9,775 nucleotides of DNA from NCBI GenBank assembly GCA_964437825.1, contig CAYTIH010000072.1, positions 1-9,775 on the forward strand. The letters run 5' to 3'. The notes under the pieces are model-generated. The model was not told the origin of the DNA. It ran no database searches and worked only from the letters and a program-made list of their open reading frames with translations. Within the stretch, counting starts at the first letter, position 1. Each line of letters begins with the position of its first letter. Origin of the DNA: JBJFCE01 sp964437825. GTDB lineage: Bacteria; Bacillota; Clostridia; Lachnospirales; Lachnospiraceae. The translations under genes were made by a program, and so were the position numbers. Below, piece after piece: positions 1-6,324 of this stretch.

Positions 1-129
1 ACGGAACGGCGCAGTCGGATGGAACGGAGATACCGGGCGTGATGGAGCCGCCGGACGGAATGGAGCTGCCGGACGGAACGGCGCAGTCGGATGGAACGGA
101 GATACCGGGCGTGATGGAGCCGCCGGATG
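1..129 (+). repeat. 72-bp tandem repeat, about 1.8 copies
   Basis: The sequence beginning ACGGAACGGCGCAGTCGG at position 1 recurs at position 73 and stays identical to about 129. The spacing of 72 bp equals 24 codons, so the reading frame is kept. A shorter CCGGACGGAA motif recurs inside the unit. This is a coding minisatellite in the tail of the truncated gene, and copy number probably varies between strains. The array continues upstream of the window. Confidence 0.8.
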
Positions 130-149
130 GAATGAAGCCGTCTGACTGA
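3..149 (+). CDS. C-terminal tail of a truncated repeat-rich protein (5' end outside window)
   Basis: Only the last 48 codons are present, ending at TGA 147-149. The chosen frame reads as a low-complexity tail rich in Pro, Gly, Asp, Glu and Met, with units such as EPPDGM, ELPDG, TAQSDGTE and IPGV. A 72-bp (24-codon) direct repeat underlies it: positions 1-57 recur at 73-129. Tails of this kind are common at the ends of secreted or surface proteins of gut Clostridia, where they act as flexible linkers; that is family knowledge, and no catalytic domain is visible here. The +2 frame is also open to a stop at 143-145 (RNGAVGWNGDTG...), so the frame choice rests on composition only. Function unknown. 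Confidence 0.5.
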   Translation, partial: GTAQSDGTEIPGVMEPPDGMELPDGTAQSDGTEIPGVMEPPDGMKPSD

Positions 150-182
150 AACTGAGAATGCGTGAAGATAGGGATAACGGAT

Positions 183-222
183 GAAGGATGTTCAAAACAA
201 ACGTTTCGGACATCCTTCTTTT
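183..222 (+). terminator. Rho-independent terminator after the truncated gene
   Basis: GAAGGATGT (183-191) pairs with ACATCCTTC (210-218). The stem extends by a T-G and a C-G pair (192-193 with 208-209). The loop holds a further AAAC/GTTT pairing. A short T tract (219-222) follows. It lies 34 bp after the stop at 149. The stem is only moderately GC-rich and the T run is short, so it may terminate incompletely. Confidence 0.6.
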
Positions 223-277
223 GACGCAGAGGGAACAAGGGTTGTGACAGGAACGTAGATTAAAGGATATGATAGGA

Positions 278-331
278 ATGAAGATGCGGGAACAAATGAA
301 GATGCGGGAACAAACGAAGATGCGGGAAGAT
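278..331 (+). repeat. Three 18-bp direct repeats upstream of a promoter
   Basis: The unit ATGAAGATGCGGGAACAA occurs at 278-295 and 296-313. A third, slightly diverged copy (ACGAAGATGCGGGAAGAT) occupies 314-331 and touches the -35 hexamer of the promoter. The intergenic stretch 150-393 otherwise shows only the terminator and the promoter. The repeats may be binding sites for a regulator or simple slippage; the sequence does not decide. Confidence 0.7.
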
Positions 332-359
332 TGCAGTTCGACTTTTTTTGTTTTATAAT
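331..359 (+). promoter_or_regulatory. Sigma-A-type promoter for the membrane-protein operon
   Basis: A perfect TATAAT -10 box lies at 354-359, 17 bp downstream of a weak TTGCAG -35 (331-336), with a T-rich spacer. The expected start of transcription is near 366, giving a leader of under 30 nt before the transporter gene. The weak -35 and the direct repeats immediately upstream would fit an activator-dependent promoter, but that is inference. Confidence 0.6.
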
Positions 360-393
360 AACGTTATCTTTTTAGAAGGGAATGGGAGCACCT

Positions 394-1506
394 ATGACGG
401 CACTGTATTCTGTTTTACATATGTTTGTGGATGGTGTGTGCGCACTTTCGATGGTTGGGACATTTCTTTCGAAGGGAAATCGATCTCTTTATCTGCTTCT
501 GTATAATTTTTGTGCGTTTGCACTGCAGATGCCGATTGGAACTCTTTTGGACATTTTGAATACAAAAATAAAGCGGCAGAAATTGGATATGTCGTTCTTA
601 TTTGCGGTTCTCGGAGCTTTGTGTACGATGATCGGGGCAGTGACGCATCCTGTGATTCTGGGAATCGGGAATGCGCTGTTTCATGTCGGCGGAGGCGTCG
701 GTACGATCCGTGAGGATGCGGCAAAGAACCGACAGGGCAGGGGACTTGGTGTATTTGTGGCGCCGGGTGCATTGGGGTTATATCTTGGTACGATGCTTGC
801 CCATGGCGGTGCAGGCTGTGAATGGTTGGCCGGTGTCAGTGCTTTTATGCTGCTGGTCTGTGCGGGTATGATATATGTGCAATGGCGGAAGGAAAAAATT
901 CGAAATACTGCCATAATAGACGGAGTCCGGAATGGAAAACGCCGGGGAAGCGAGCAGCGGACGGGGCGATCATTAAAGAAAAAAGAAGAAGCCGGAAGGG
1001 GAACGATTCGTTTGGCATTTTGCTGTCTGCTGGTTGTGATTGTAAGGTCCTATATCGGTATGGCGGTTGCTTTCCCCTGGAAAACAACGCTGCTGCTTGG
1101 AACACTCAGTGTATTGGCAGTGGTTTGCGGTAAGATTGCAGGAGGATTTTTGGCAGCGCACTTTGGATGTTTCAAAGCAGCCGTTGGTTCTTTATTGTTG
1201 GCATCCTTCTGCTATTTATTTTCGCATGCTGCGCCGCTTGGACTGGCTGCCTTATTTTTATTTAATATGACAATGCCGATTACGTTGTATCTGCTGATCA
1301 GCGGCTTTCCCAAGCTTCCCGGCTTTTCGTTCGGCTTATTAACATTTGGCTTGTTTTTGGGATTTTTGCCGGGATATTTCGAAATGCAAACCGTATTTGA
1401 CGGAAATATGATCGGTTTTGCAGGCAGTGTTATTTCCTTACTGATATTGACGGCAGGTATTTTCAAAACGAAAACATTGAAAGATGTCGTGAGGTGGCAG
1501 GAGTGA
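394..1506 (+). CDS. MFS-type multi-pass membrane transporter, substrate unknown
   Basis: An integral membrane protein of about 370 residues with roughly ten to twelve hydrophobic segments in two halves. The halves are separated by a strongly basic cytoplasmic loop (about residues 168-208 counted from ATG 382, with KRRGSEQRTGRSLKKKEE), the usual MFS layout. The NALFHVGGG motif in the first half recalls the fosmidomycin-resistance (Fsr)-like MFS branch, though the match is by eye and the substrate cannot be inferred. ATG 394 is preferred because GGGAG (384-388) lies 5 nt upstream. ATG 382 is also in frame, but its AGAAGGG ends only 1 nt before it. The stop overlaps the next gene's GTG by four bases (GTGA, 1503-1506), implying translational coupling. 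The protein probably exports or imports a small molecule at the cytoplasmic membrane. Confidence 0.7.
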   Translation: MTALYSVLHMFVDGVCALSMVGTFLSKGNRSLYLLLYNFCAFALQMPIGTLLDILNTKIKRQKLDMSFLFAVLGALCTMIGAVTHPVILGIGNALFHVGGGVGTIREDAAKNRQGRGLGVFVAPGALGLYLGTMLAHGGAGCEWLAGVSAFMLLVCAGMIYVQWRKEKIRNTAIIDGVRNGKRRGSEQRTGRSLKKKEEAGRGTIRLAFCCLLVVIVRSYIGMAVAFPWKTTLLLGTLSVLAVVCGKIAGGFLAAHFGCFKAAVGSLLLASFCYLFSHAAPLGLAALFLFNMTMPITLYLLISGFPKLPGFSFGLLTFGLFLGFLPGYFEMQTVFDGNMIGFAGSVISLLILTAGIFKTKTLKDVVRWQE

Positions 1507-1859
1507 ATGCTGATCTGTTAGAAATGTTTGGAATTTCGCTGCTGCTTACAATTGGGATTGAATTACTTGCGGCTTTTTTGCTTGGAATTCATGACAGGAA
1601 GGGTATGCTGCTGGTGATTCTGGTGAATGTACTGACCAATCCGCCGGCAGTATTGTGTAACTGGCTGTGCCGTTTGTATTGGGAATTTGTTCCGATGGCG
1701 GGACGGCAGATTGTGATAGAAGTCATCGTTGTGATAACGGAAGCATGTATTTATCGCAGTTTTATGAAAGATCCGCAGTGGAAAATCAAACATCCGGGAT
1801 GGCTTTCGATTGTGGCAAACGGAGCTTCCTGGTGCACCGGAGTATTGCTGTTTCGGTAA
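1503..1859 (+). CDS. Small multi-pass membrane protein of unknown function
   Basis: About 118 residues with three or four hydrophobic stretches: an N-terminal pair around LLLTIGIELLAAFLLGI and LLVILVNVLTNPPAVL, a third around IVIEVIVVITEACIY, and a short C-terminal one near SIVANGASWCTGVLLF. Polar residues buried in the membrane segments (the NVLTNP motif and two glutamates in IEV...TEA) suggest a conserved functional core. GTG 1503 is preferred: GAGG (1491-1494) lies 8 nt upstream and the start overlaps the transporter stop as GTGA. GTG 1494 is an in-frame alternative. Coupling to the transporter suggests a shared complex or an accessory role. I do not recognise the family with confidence. 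Confidence 0.6.
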   Translation: MNADLLEMFGISLLLTIGIELLAAFLLGIHDRKGMLLVILVNVLTNPPAVLCNWLCRLYWEFVPMAGRQIVIEVIVVITEACIYRSFMKDPQWKIKHPGWLSIVANGASWCTGVLLFR

Positions 1860-1923
1860 AATCGGAGGAAGGAATATAGGTAATTGCCCAATAAAGGAGT
1901 AGAGTAGTAAAAGGAGGAAAACT

Positions 1924-2748
1924 ATGAAGAAACGGTTTATGAAAAAATGGAGTTATGTTCTGGCCTTTTTTACATGTTTTATGCTCTGCAGCCTTTCTGC
2001 ACGGGCGGATTTAATATTTGAACCGAGTGAGGATACTTTTTATGATCTGCATAGCTCGGAGTGTGAATACATCGATCGTGTCTATACTGCAAATGGACCG
2101 GATGGCAAGGTGATCCTATATGAAAGTCCGGAGTCGGATGTTGAGATTACCACATGGGAAAACGGTCACATTGCATATATTTCTTTTATTTATACGGACC
2201 AAAACGGAACGGTGTGGGGCATATATAATAATGGGGATATTACGGAGTCGGGCTGGATGCCGATGGAATATATGAAGGTCGTATATGACAGTATTTCATT
2301 TCAAGAAGAATACGATGCGGAAATTACAGAGGAATTGGGCAGTATAGAGGAGGATTATCAGGGAGAGACTATATATTTTTGGAAATATCCCGGTTCTCAG
2401 GACATGGATTTCATGACGGCGGATGAGTATGTGCCGCAGTATGATAAGGTATACGTTGACGAAGAAGGACGGCGCTGGGGACATATTAATTATTATTATG
2501 GTAGTAAAAATGTCTGGATATGCATTGACCAGCCGACTGCGGATTTTGAAACACTGTATCCGGGTGGGGCACCGCAAAGAGGCAGTGCACAGGAAGAACC
2601 TGTGGAATACGGGACCGAGCGTATTACGCCAAAGACGGAACACAATAACAGCACGGTGATCTTGGCAGTGGTGATTGTGATTGCAGTAGTGGTCATTACG
2701 GCGCTTCTGCTCCTGCTTTTGAAACGCTCAGGCAGAAAAAAAGAATAG
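1924..2748 (+). CDS. Secreted, membrane-anchored protein with two SH3-like repeats
   Basis: 274 residues. A basic n-region and hydrophobic core form a signal peptide, probably cleaved after SARA (residue 28). Two similar extracellular modules follow: about residues 60-118 (GKVILYESPES ... WGIYNN ... GWMPMEYM) and about 147-203 (ETIYFWKYPGS ... RRWGHINYYYG ... VWICIDQP). Each has the bacterial SH3-like pattern of a variable strand, an aromatic Trp-Gly strand and a closing Trp. A Pro/Glu-rich linker leads to one transmembrane helix (about 244-266) and a basic cytoplasmic tail, KRSGRKKE, so this is a type I topology without an LPXTG motif. The start has a strong AAGGAGG (1911-1917) 6 nt upstream. 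It lies 64 bp after the previous stop and is probably cotranscribed. SH3-like modules often bind peptidoglycan, so a wall-sensing or binding role is possible but not shown. Confidence 0.7.
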   Translation: MKKRFMKKWSYVLAFFTCFMLCSLSARADLIFEPSEDTFYDLHSSECEYIDRVYTANGPDGKVILYESPESDVEITTWENGHIAYISFIYTDQNGTVWGIYNNGDITESGWMPMEYMKVVYDSISFQEEYDAEITEELGSIEEDYQGETIYFWKYPGSQDMDFMTADEYVPQYDKVYVDEEGRRWGHINYYYGSKNVWICIDQPTADFETLYPGGAPQRGSAQEEPVEYGTERITPKTEHNNSTVILAVVIVIAVVVITALLLLLLKRSGRKKE

Positions 2749-2898
2749 CATCTGAGGTTACGGTACAGCTCAAATTATATACCATTTACAGTAAATGAAT
2801 GCCCGGAACGTAATATTGCGTTTACAATTTTTGTGTACTATCACTTGATTATAACCGACGATTCATACTATAATGTCCACGTAGGCAATGAGCAGTGC
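2749..2898. other. Intergenic region with two short palindromes
   Basis: AT-rich noncoding stretch. CATTTACAGTAAATG (2783-2797) is a perfect palindrome around a central A. AACGTAATATTGCGTT (2807-2822) is a palindrome with one mismatched pair. TTTACA occurs at 2785 and again at 2821. Both palindromes lie just upstream of the promoter at 2845-2874, where an operator would be expected. No clear intrinsic terminator for the SH3-like gene is visible. Confidence 0.45.
2845..2874 (+). promoter_or_regulatory. Candidate promoter reading into the repeat array and apt
   Basis: TTGATT (2845-2850) and TATAAT (2869-2874) are separated by 18 bp. Transcription would begin near 2881, just before the inverted repeat, and would place the whole repeat array in the apt 5' leader. 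This linkage depends on the scaffold join across the N gap being correct. Confidence 0.5.
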
Positions 2899-2963
2899 GG
2901 CAGCAGTCAGACAGACACCTGCGTTATGCTGGCATAAAAGCAGGTGTCTGTCTGACTGCTGCC
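2899..2963. repeat. Perfect 24-bp inverted repeat with a nested loop palindrome
   Basis: The left arm 2899-2922 (GGCAGCAGTC...ACACCTGC) is the exact reverse complement of the right arm 2940-2963 (GCAGGTGTCT...GACTGCTGCC). The 17-nt loop carries its own palindrome, TTATGC-TG-GCATAA (2924-2937), so the DNA or RNA could form an almost continuous hairpin. There is no T tract after either end, so it is not a standard intrinsic terminator on either strand. The left arm occurs once in the visible sequence; the right arm occurs three times. Confidence 0.9.
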
Positions 2964-3247
2964 ATAGGGCGAAGCNNNNNNNNNNNNNNNNNNNNNNNNN
3001 NNNNNNNNNNNNNNNNNNNNNNNNNNNNNNNNNNNNNNNNNNNNNNNNNNNNNNNNNNNNNNNNNNNNNNNNNNNGAATAAAGCGTTATGCTGGCATAAA
3101 AGCAGGTGTCTGTCTGACTGCTGCCATAGGGCGAAGCCCGTGAGCGAGTCGAAGAGAAGCGGAGACGAGCGGCACTGCGGAGTGAAAGAAAGGAATAAAG
3201 CGTTATGCTGGCATAAAAGCAGGTGTCTGTCTGACTGCTGCCATAGG
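2921..3247 (+). repeat. 117-bp tandem repeat array, interrupted by an assembly gap
   Basis: One full unit occupies 3076-3192, and a partial unit of 55 bp (3193-3247) repeats its first part exactly. A third copy, 2921-2975, matches unit positions 8-62 before the gap. All visible overlaps are identical. The first part of the unit holds the GCGTTATGCTGGCATAAAA loop sequence and the right arm of the inverted repeat. The second part is a purine-rich block with small hairpins: GGGC-GAA-GCCC (3129-3139) and CACT-GCGG-AGTG (3173-3184). The unit is a multiple of three, so open frames run through it, but the translations are Cys/Arg-rich and unlike real protein. The array ends 37 bp before the apt start. 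Confidence 0.9.
2976..3075. other. Assembly gap of 100 Ns inside the repeat array
   Basis: Exactly 100 Ns, a conventional placeholder length. The flanking sequences are out of phase for a 117-bp array if 100 bp is taken literally: the copies would be 162 bp apart. The left side stops at unit position 62 and the right side resumes at position 1, so an undisturbed array would be missing 55 bp plus any multiple of 117 bp. Confidence 0.95.
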
Positions 3248-3284
3248 ATAAAATGTTATAAACCGTTCATGAGGAGGAAACAAT

Positions 3285-3809
3285 ATGAAAAAACTGGAAG
3301 AATATGTTAGAAGTATTCCTGATTTCCCGGAGGAGGGCATCATTTTCCGCGATGTTACAAGTGTATTACAGGATGCGGATGGTCTGCAGCTTGCGATTGA
3401 TACCATGCAGGAGCTGGTAGCGGATCTGGATTATGATGTTGTAGTTGGTGCCGAATCCCGTGGATTTATTTTCGGAACGCCGATTGCATATAATCAGCAT
3501 AAGCCCTTTGTATTGATTCGTAAGAAGGGAAAGCTGCCGTGTGAGACGATTTCCAAAGAATATGAATTGGAATATGGTACTGCAATCATTGAAATGCATA
3601 AGGATTCCATTCAAAAGGGTCAGAGAGTTTTGATTGTAGATGATTTGATTGCAACCGGTGGTACAACGGAAGCAATGATTCAGCTGGTAGAAGAACTTGG
3701 AGGAATTGTTGTAGGCGTTGTTGTAATGATGGAGTTGTGCGGACTGAAGGGCAGGGAAAGGATCGGAGGCTATCGTCTGGAATCTGCTATCAAATACGAA
3801 GGAAATTAA
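3285..3809 (+). CDS. apt: Adenine phosphoribosyltransferase
   Basis: A cytoplasmic purine-salvage enzyme that makes AMP and pyrophosphate from adenine and PRPP. At 174 residues it has the normal full length. The N-terminal IPDFPEEGIIFRDVT (residues 11-25) and ESRGF (57-61) are typical of the APT family. The PRPP-binding motif VLIVDDLIATGGT lies at 115-127 with the paired aspartates (D119, D120). The basic segment RKKGKLP (79-85) matches the flexible catalytic loop. GAGGAGG (3271-3277) is 7 nt before ATG 3285, which fixes the start. The gene sits directly upstream of rel, a common arrangement in Firmicutes that links adenine salvage to (p)ppGpp control. The long repeat-bearing leader is unusual. 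Confidence 0.96.
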   Translation: MKKLEEYVRSIPDFPEEGIIFRDVTSVLQDADGLQLAIDTMQELVADLDYDVVVGAESRGFIFGTPIAYNQHKPFVLIRKKGKLPCETISKEYELEYGTAIIEMHKDSIQKGQRVLIVDDLIATGGTTEAMIQLVEELGGIVVGVVVMMELCGLKGRERIGGYRLESAIKYEGN

Positions 3810-3929
3810 TCGCTCTTAGAAAAGCATTTTTAAATATGCGGTTACAATATGGGGGTTCTATCCAGTTCAAAAACTGATTTTTCTGTTAATATACTTAAAC
3901 GATAATATACATGGAATAATGGTGATTGC
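3810..3929 (+). promoter_or_regulatory. apt-rel intergenic region with a possible weak promoter
   Basis: This AT-rich 120-bp spacer holds a -10-like GATAAT at 3901-3906 but no convincing -35 at the proper distance (TTTTTC at 3878-3883). No terminator is evident after apt, so rel may be partly read from the apt promoter and partly from here. Confidence 0.25.
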
Positions 3930-6287
3930 ATGGCAGAAGAGAATGTAAAGGATTTGGTTCAGGTAGGTAAAGTCTCTTTGGAGGGACATGATATTACGGA
4001 GAAGAAGCCAGAACTTGTCATTGATGATGGCAGAATTGAAGCGATGAAGGAATTTTTAAGCCCTGAGGAATTATATCAGGACTTATTGGTGCGCGTGCGC
4101 AAATACCATCCTTCCGACGATATTTCCATGATAGAAAAAGCCTATAAATTTGCATATGAAGCGCATAAAGACCAGACCAGAAAATCCGGCGAGCCGTATA
4201 TTATTCATCCGCTTTGCGTAGCGATTATTCTGGCAGATCTGGAAATGGATAAGGAAACCATTTTAGCGGGACTGCTTCACGATGTGGTGGAGGATACCAA
4301 GTATACCGATGAGGAAATCGGAAAAGAGTTTGGTGAGGATGTTGCACTGTTGGTAGAGGGCGTAACCAAGCTCGATAAGATGAAATATAAGGGCGGAAAT
4401 GGAGATAAGCAGGATCTGCAGGCAGAAAACCTGAGAAAAATGTTTCTTGCTATGGCAAAGGATATCCGCGTTATTATTATTAAACTGGCGGACAGACTTC
4501 ATAATATGCGGACACTGAGTTATCAGTCGCCTGCCAAACAGCAGGATATTGCGAGAGAAACTTTGGATATTTATGCGCCGATTGCGCAGAGGCTTGGTAT
4601 TTCCAAGGTGAAGGTGGAACTGGATGATTTATCGTTAAAATATCTGGAACCGGATGTTTATTATGATCTGGTGGATAAGATTTCTATTCGGAAAAGCGTC
4701 CGCGAAAAGTACATACAGACGATTGTGGACGAAGTCAGTGAGCATATCCGTAAGGCCGGTATCAAGGCGCAGATTGATGGCCGTGTCAAACACTTTTTCA
4801 GTATATATAAGAAAATGAAGAATCAGAATAAGACCATAGACCAGATCTATGATCTGTTTGCCGTACGTATCATTGTGGATTCCGTGAGGGACTGCTATGC
4901 TGCGCTCGGCGTAATACATGAGATGTATAAGCCCATTCCGGGACGCTTTAAAGATTATATTGCGATGCCCAAGGACAATATGTATCAGTCTCTGCATACG
5001 ACATTGATCGGAAAAAGCGGTACGCCCTTTGAAATCCAGATTCGTACCTTTGAGATGCATAAGGCAGCGGAATATGGTATTGCTGCGCATTGGAAATATA
5101 AAGTGGCGTCGGATGGAAAGAAAATCGATGATTCGGAGCAGGAGAAGCTGACCTGGCTTAGACAGATTTTGGAATGGCAGCGGGATATGTCGGATAACAA
5201 AGAATTTATGAATCTGCTAAAGAGTGATCTGGATCTTTTTTCCGATAATGTATACTGCTTTACGCCGACCGGAGATGTAAAAAATCTTCCGGCAGGTTCA
5301 ACGCCGATTGATTTTGCATACAGTATTCACAGTGCGGTAGGAAATAAAATGATCGGCGCCAGGGTCAACGGACAGCTGGTAACGATCGATTATGAGCTGA
5401 AAAACGGTGACAGAGTCGAGATTTTAACGTCTCAGAATTCCAAAGGCCCCAGCCGGGACTGGCTGAACATCGTTAAGAGCACCCAGGCCAAAAGTAAGAT
5501 TAACCAGTGGTTTAAAAACGAGTTAAAGGACGACAACATCATCAAGGGCAAGGAAATGGTGATGGCTTACTGTAAATCCAAATCCATCAGCACCAGTACG
5601 CTTATGAAGCCGGATTACATGGAACGGATCATGAGAAAGTACGGTTTTTTGGACTGGGATTCTGTTCTGGCGGCCATTGGACATGGGGGCTTAAAAGAAG
5701 GTCAGATTATTAATAAAATGCTGGAAATGTATGAGCAGGATCATCAAAAGACTCTGACGAACGAAGAAGTTCTGGCGTCCATCAATATCAATAATATGCA
5801 GACCTCTGCTCAGAAAATGCAGTCCAAAGGCAAAAGCGCCATAGTAGTAAAGGGAATTCATGATGTTGCAGTTCGGTTTTCCAAATGCTGTTCGCCGGTA
5901 CCCGGGGATGAAATTGTCGGATTTGTAACCAGAGGCAGAGGAGTGTCCATCCATCGTACCGACTGTGTCAATATTATCAATCTTCTGGAAATTGACCGGG
6001 TGAGACTGATCGATGCAGAGTGGCAGCCCGGAGAGAAAAGTCAGGAAAAGTATCTGGCGGATATTGTGATTTATGCTACGAATCGAAACGGATTACTTGC
6101 GGATATTTCAAAGGCTTTAACCGAAAAAGATATTGATATCAGGTCGCTGAATACCAGAACCGGTAAAACGGGAAAAGTAACCATGGAAACATCCTTTGAA
6201 ATTACCAGCCGTGCAGAATTAAACCGCATTATCGATAAGCTTCGGACAATTGATAATGTGATTGATGTGGAAAGAACTTCGGGTTGA
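3930..6287 (+). CDS. rel: Bifunctional (p)ppGpp synthetase/hydrolase, RelA/SpoT family
   Basis: A 785-residue long RSH protein that makes (p)ppGpp from ATP and GTP/GDP and hydrolyses it, setting the stringent response. The N-terminal HD hydrolase domain keeps H93, HD 117-118 in LLHDVVEDT, and ADRLHN 187-192. The synthetase domain follows (about 280-395), with GRVKHFFSIYKKM, the RFKD motif (339-342) and the EIQIRT strand (368-373). RXKD rather than EXDD marks the bifunctional class. A TGS domain spans about 437-500, then a helical region, a Cys/His zinc-finger-type segment (C653, C654, H675, C679) and a C-terminal ACT domain (about 708-785). All key hydrolase residues are intact. The ribosome binding site is weak (GGTGA, 4 nt before ATG 3930). 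About 35 acidic residues precede the usual start of the family. Confidence 0.95.
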   Translation: MAEENVKDLVQVGKVSLEGHDITEKKPELVIDDGRIEAMKEFLSPEELYQDLLVRVRKYHPSDDISMIEKAYKFAYEAHKDQTRKSGEPYIIHPLCVAIILADLEMDKETILAGLLHDVVEDTKYTDEEIGKEFGEDVALLVEGVTKLDKMKYKGGNGDKQDLQAENLRKMFLAMAKDIRVIIIKLADRLHNMRTLSYQSPAKQQDIARETLDIYAPIAQRLGISKVKVELDDLSLKYLEPDVYYDLVDKISIRKSVREKYIQTIVDEVSEHIRKAGIKAQIDGRVKHFFSIYKKMKNQNKTIDQIYDLFAVRIIVDSVRDCYAALGVIHEMYKPIPGRFKDYIAMPKDNMYQSLHTTLIGKSGTPFEIQIRTFEMHKAAEYGIAAHWKYKVASDGKKIDDSEQEKLTWLRQILEWQRDMSDNKEFMNLLKSDLDLFSDNVYCFTPTGDVKNLPAGSTPIDFAYSIHSAVGNKMIGARVNGQLVTIDYELKNGDRVEILTSQNSKGPSRDWLNIVKSTQAKSKINQWFKNELKDDNIIKGKEMVMAYCKSKSISTSTLMKPDYMERIMRKYGFLDWDSVLAAIGHGGLKEGQIINKMLEMYEQDHQKTLTNEEVLASININNMQTSAQKMQSKGKSAIVVKGIHDVAVRFSKCCSPVPGDEIVGFVTRGRGVSIHRTDCVNIINLLEIDRVRLIDAEWQPGEKSQEKYLADIVIYATNRNGLLADISKALTEKDIDIRSLNTRTGKTGKVTMETSFEITSRAELNRIIDKLRTIDNVIDVERTSG

Positions 6288-6324
6288 TGCAGGGAAAGGG
6301 ATTTTACTGACTTGGAGGCAGAGA

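Noticed and set aside
278..358. A 26-codon ORF through the 18-bp repeats (MKMREQ repeats).
   Set aside because: It is composed of the repeat, runs through the promoter and has no properly spaced ribosome binding site.
392..772. Minus-strand ORFs opposite the transporter and opposite rel (for example 4635-5090).
   Set aside because: They are antisense to well-supported genes, match no family I recognise and lack ribosome binding sites.
2899..2975. Intrinsic terminator formed by the 24-bp hairpin.
   Set aside because: No T tract follows the stem on either strand; the + strand continues ATAGGGCGAAGC.
2899..3247. CRISPR array.
   Set aside because: The whole 117-bp unit is identical between copies, with no variable spacers between short repeats, and no cas gene is visible.
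2896..3250. Target-site duplication flanking the repeat element.
   Set aside because: The bases before 2899 (GAGCAGTGC) and after 3242 (ATAGGATAA) share no direct repeat.
2888..3310. A 140-codon open frame through the repeat array and gap, and a second overlapping one at 2895-3143.
   Set aside because: They cross the N run, are built from the 117-bp (39-codon) repeat, overlap the apt start and have Cys/Arg/Ser-rich, non-protein-like composition. No ribosome binding site is seen.
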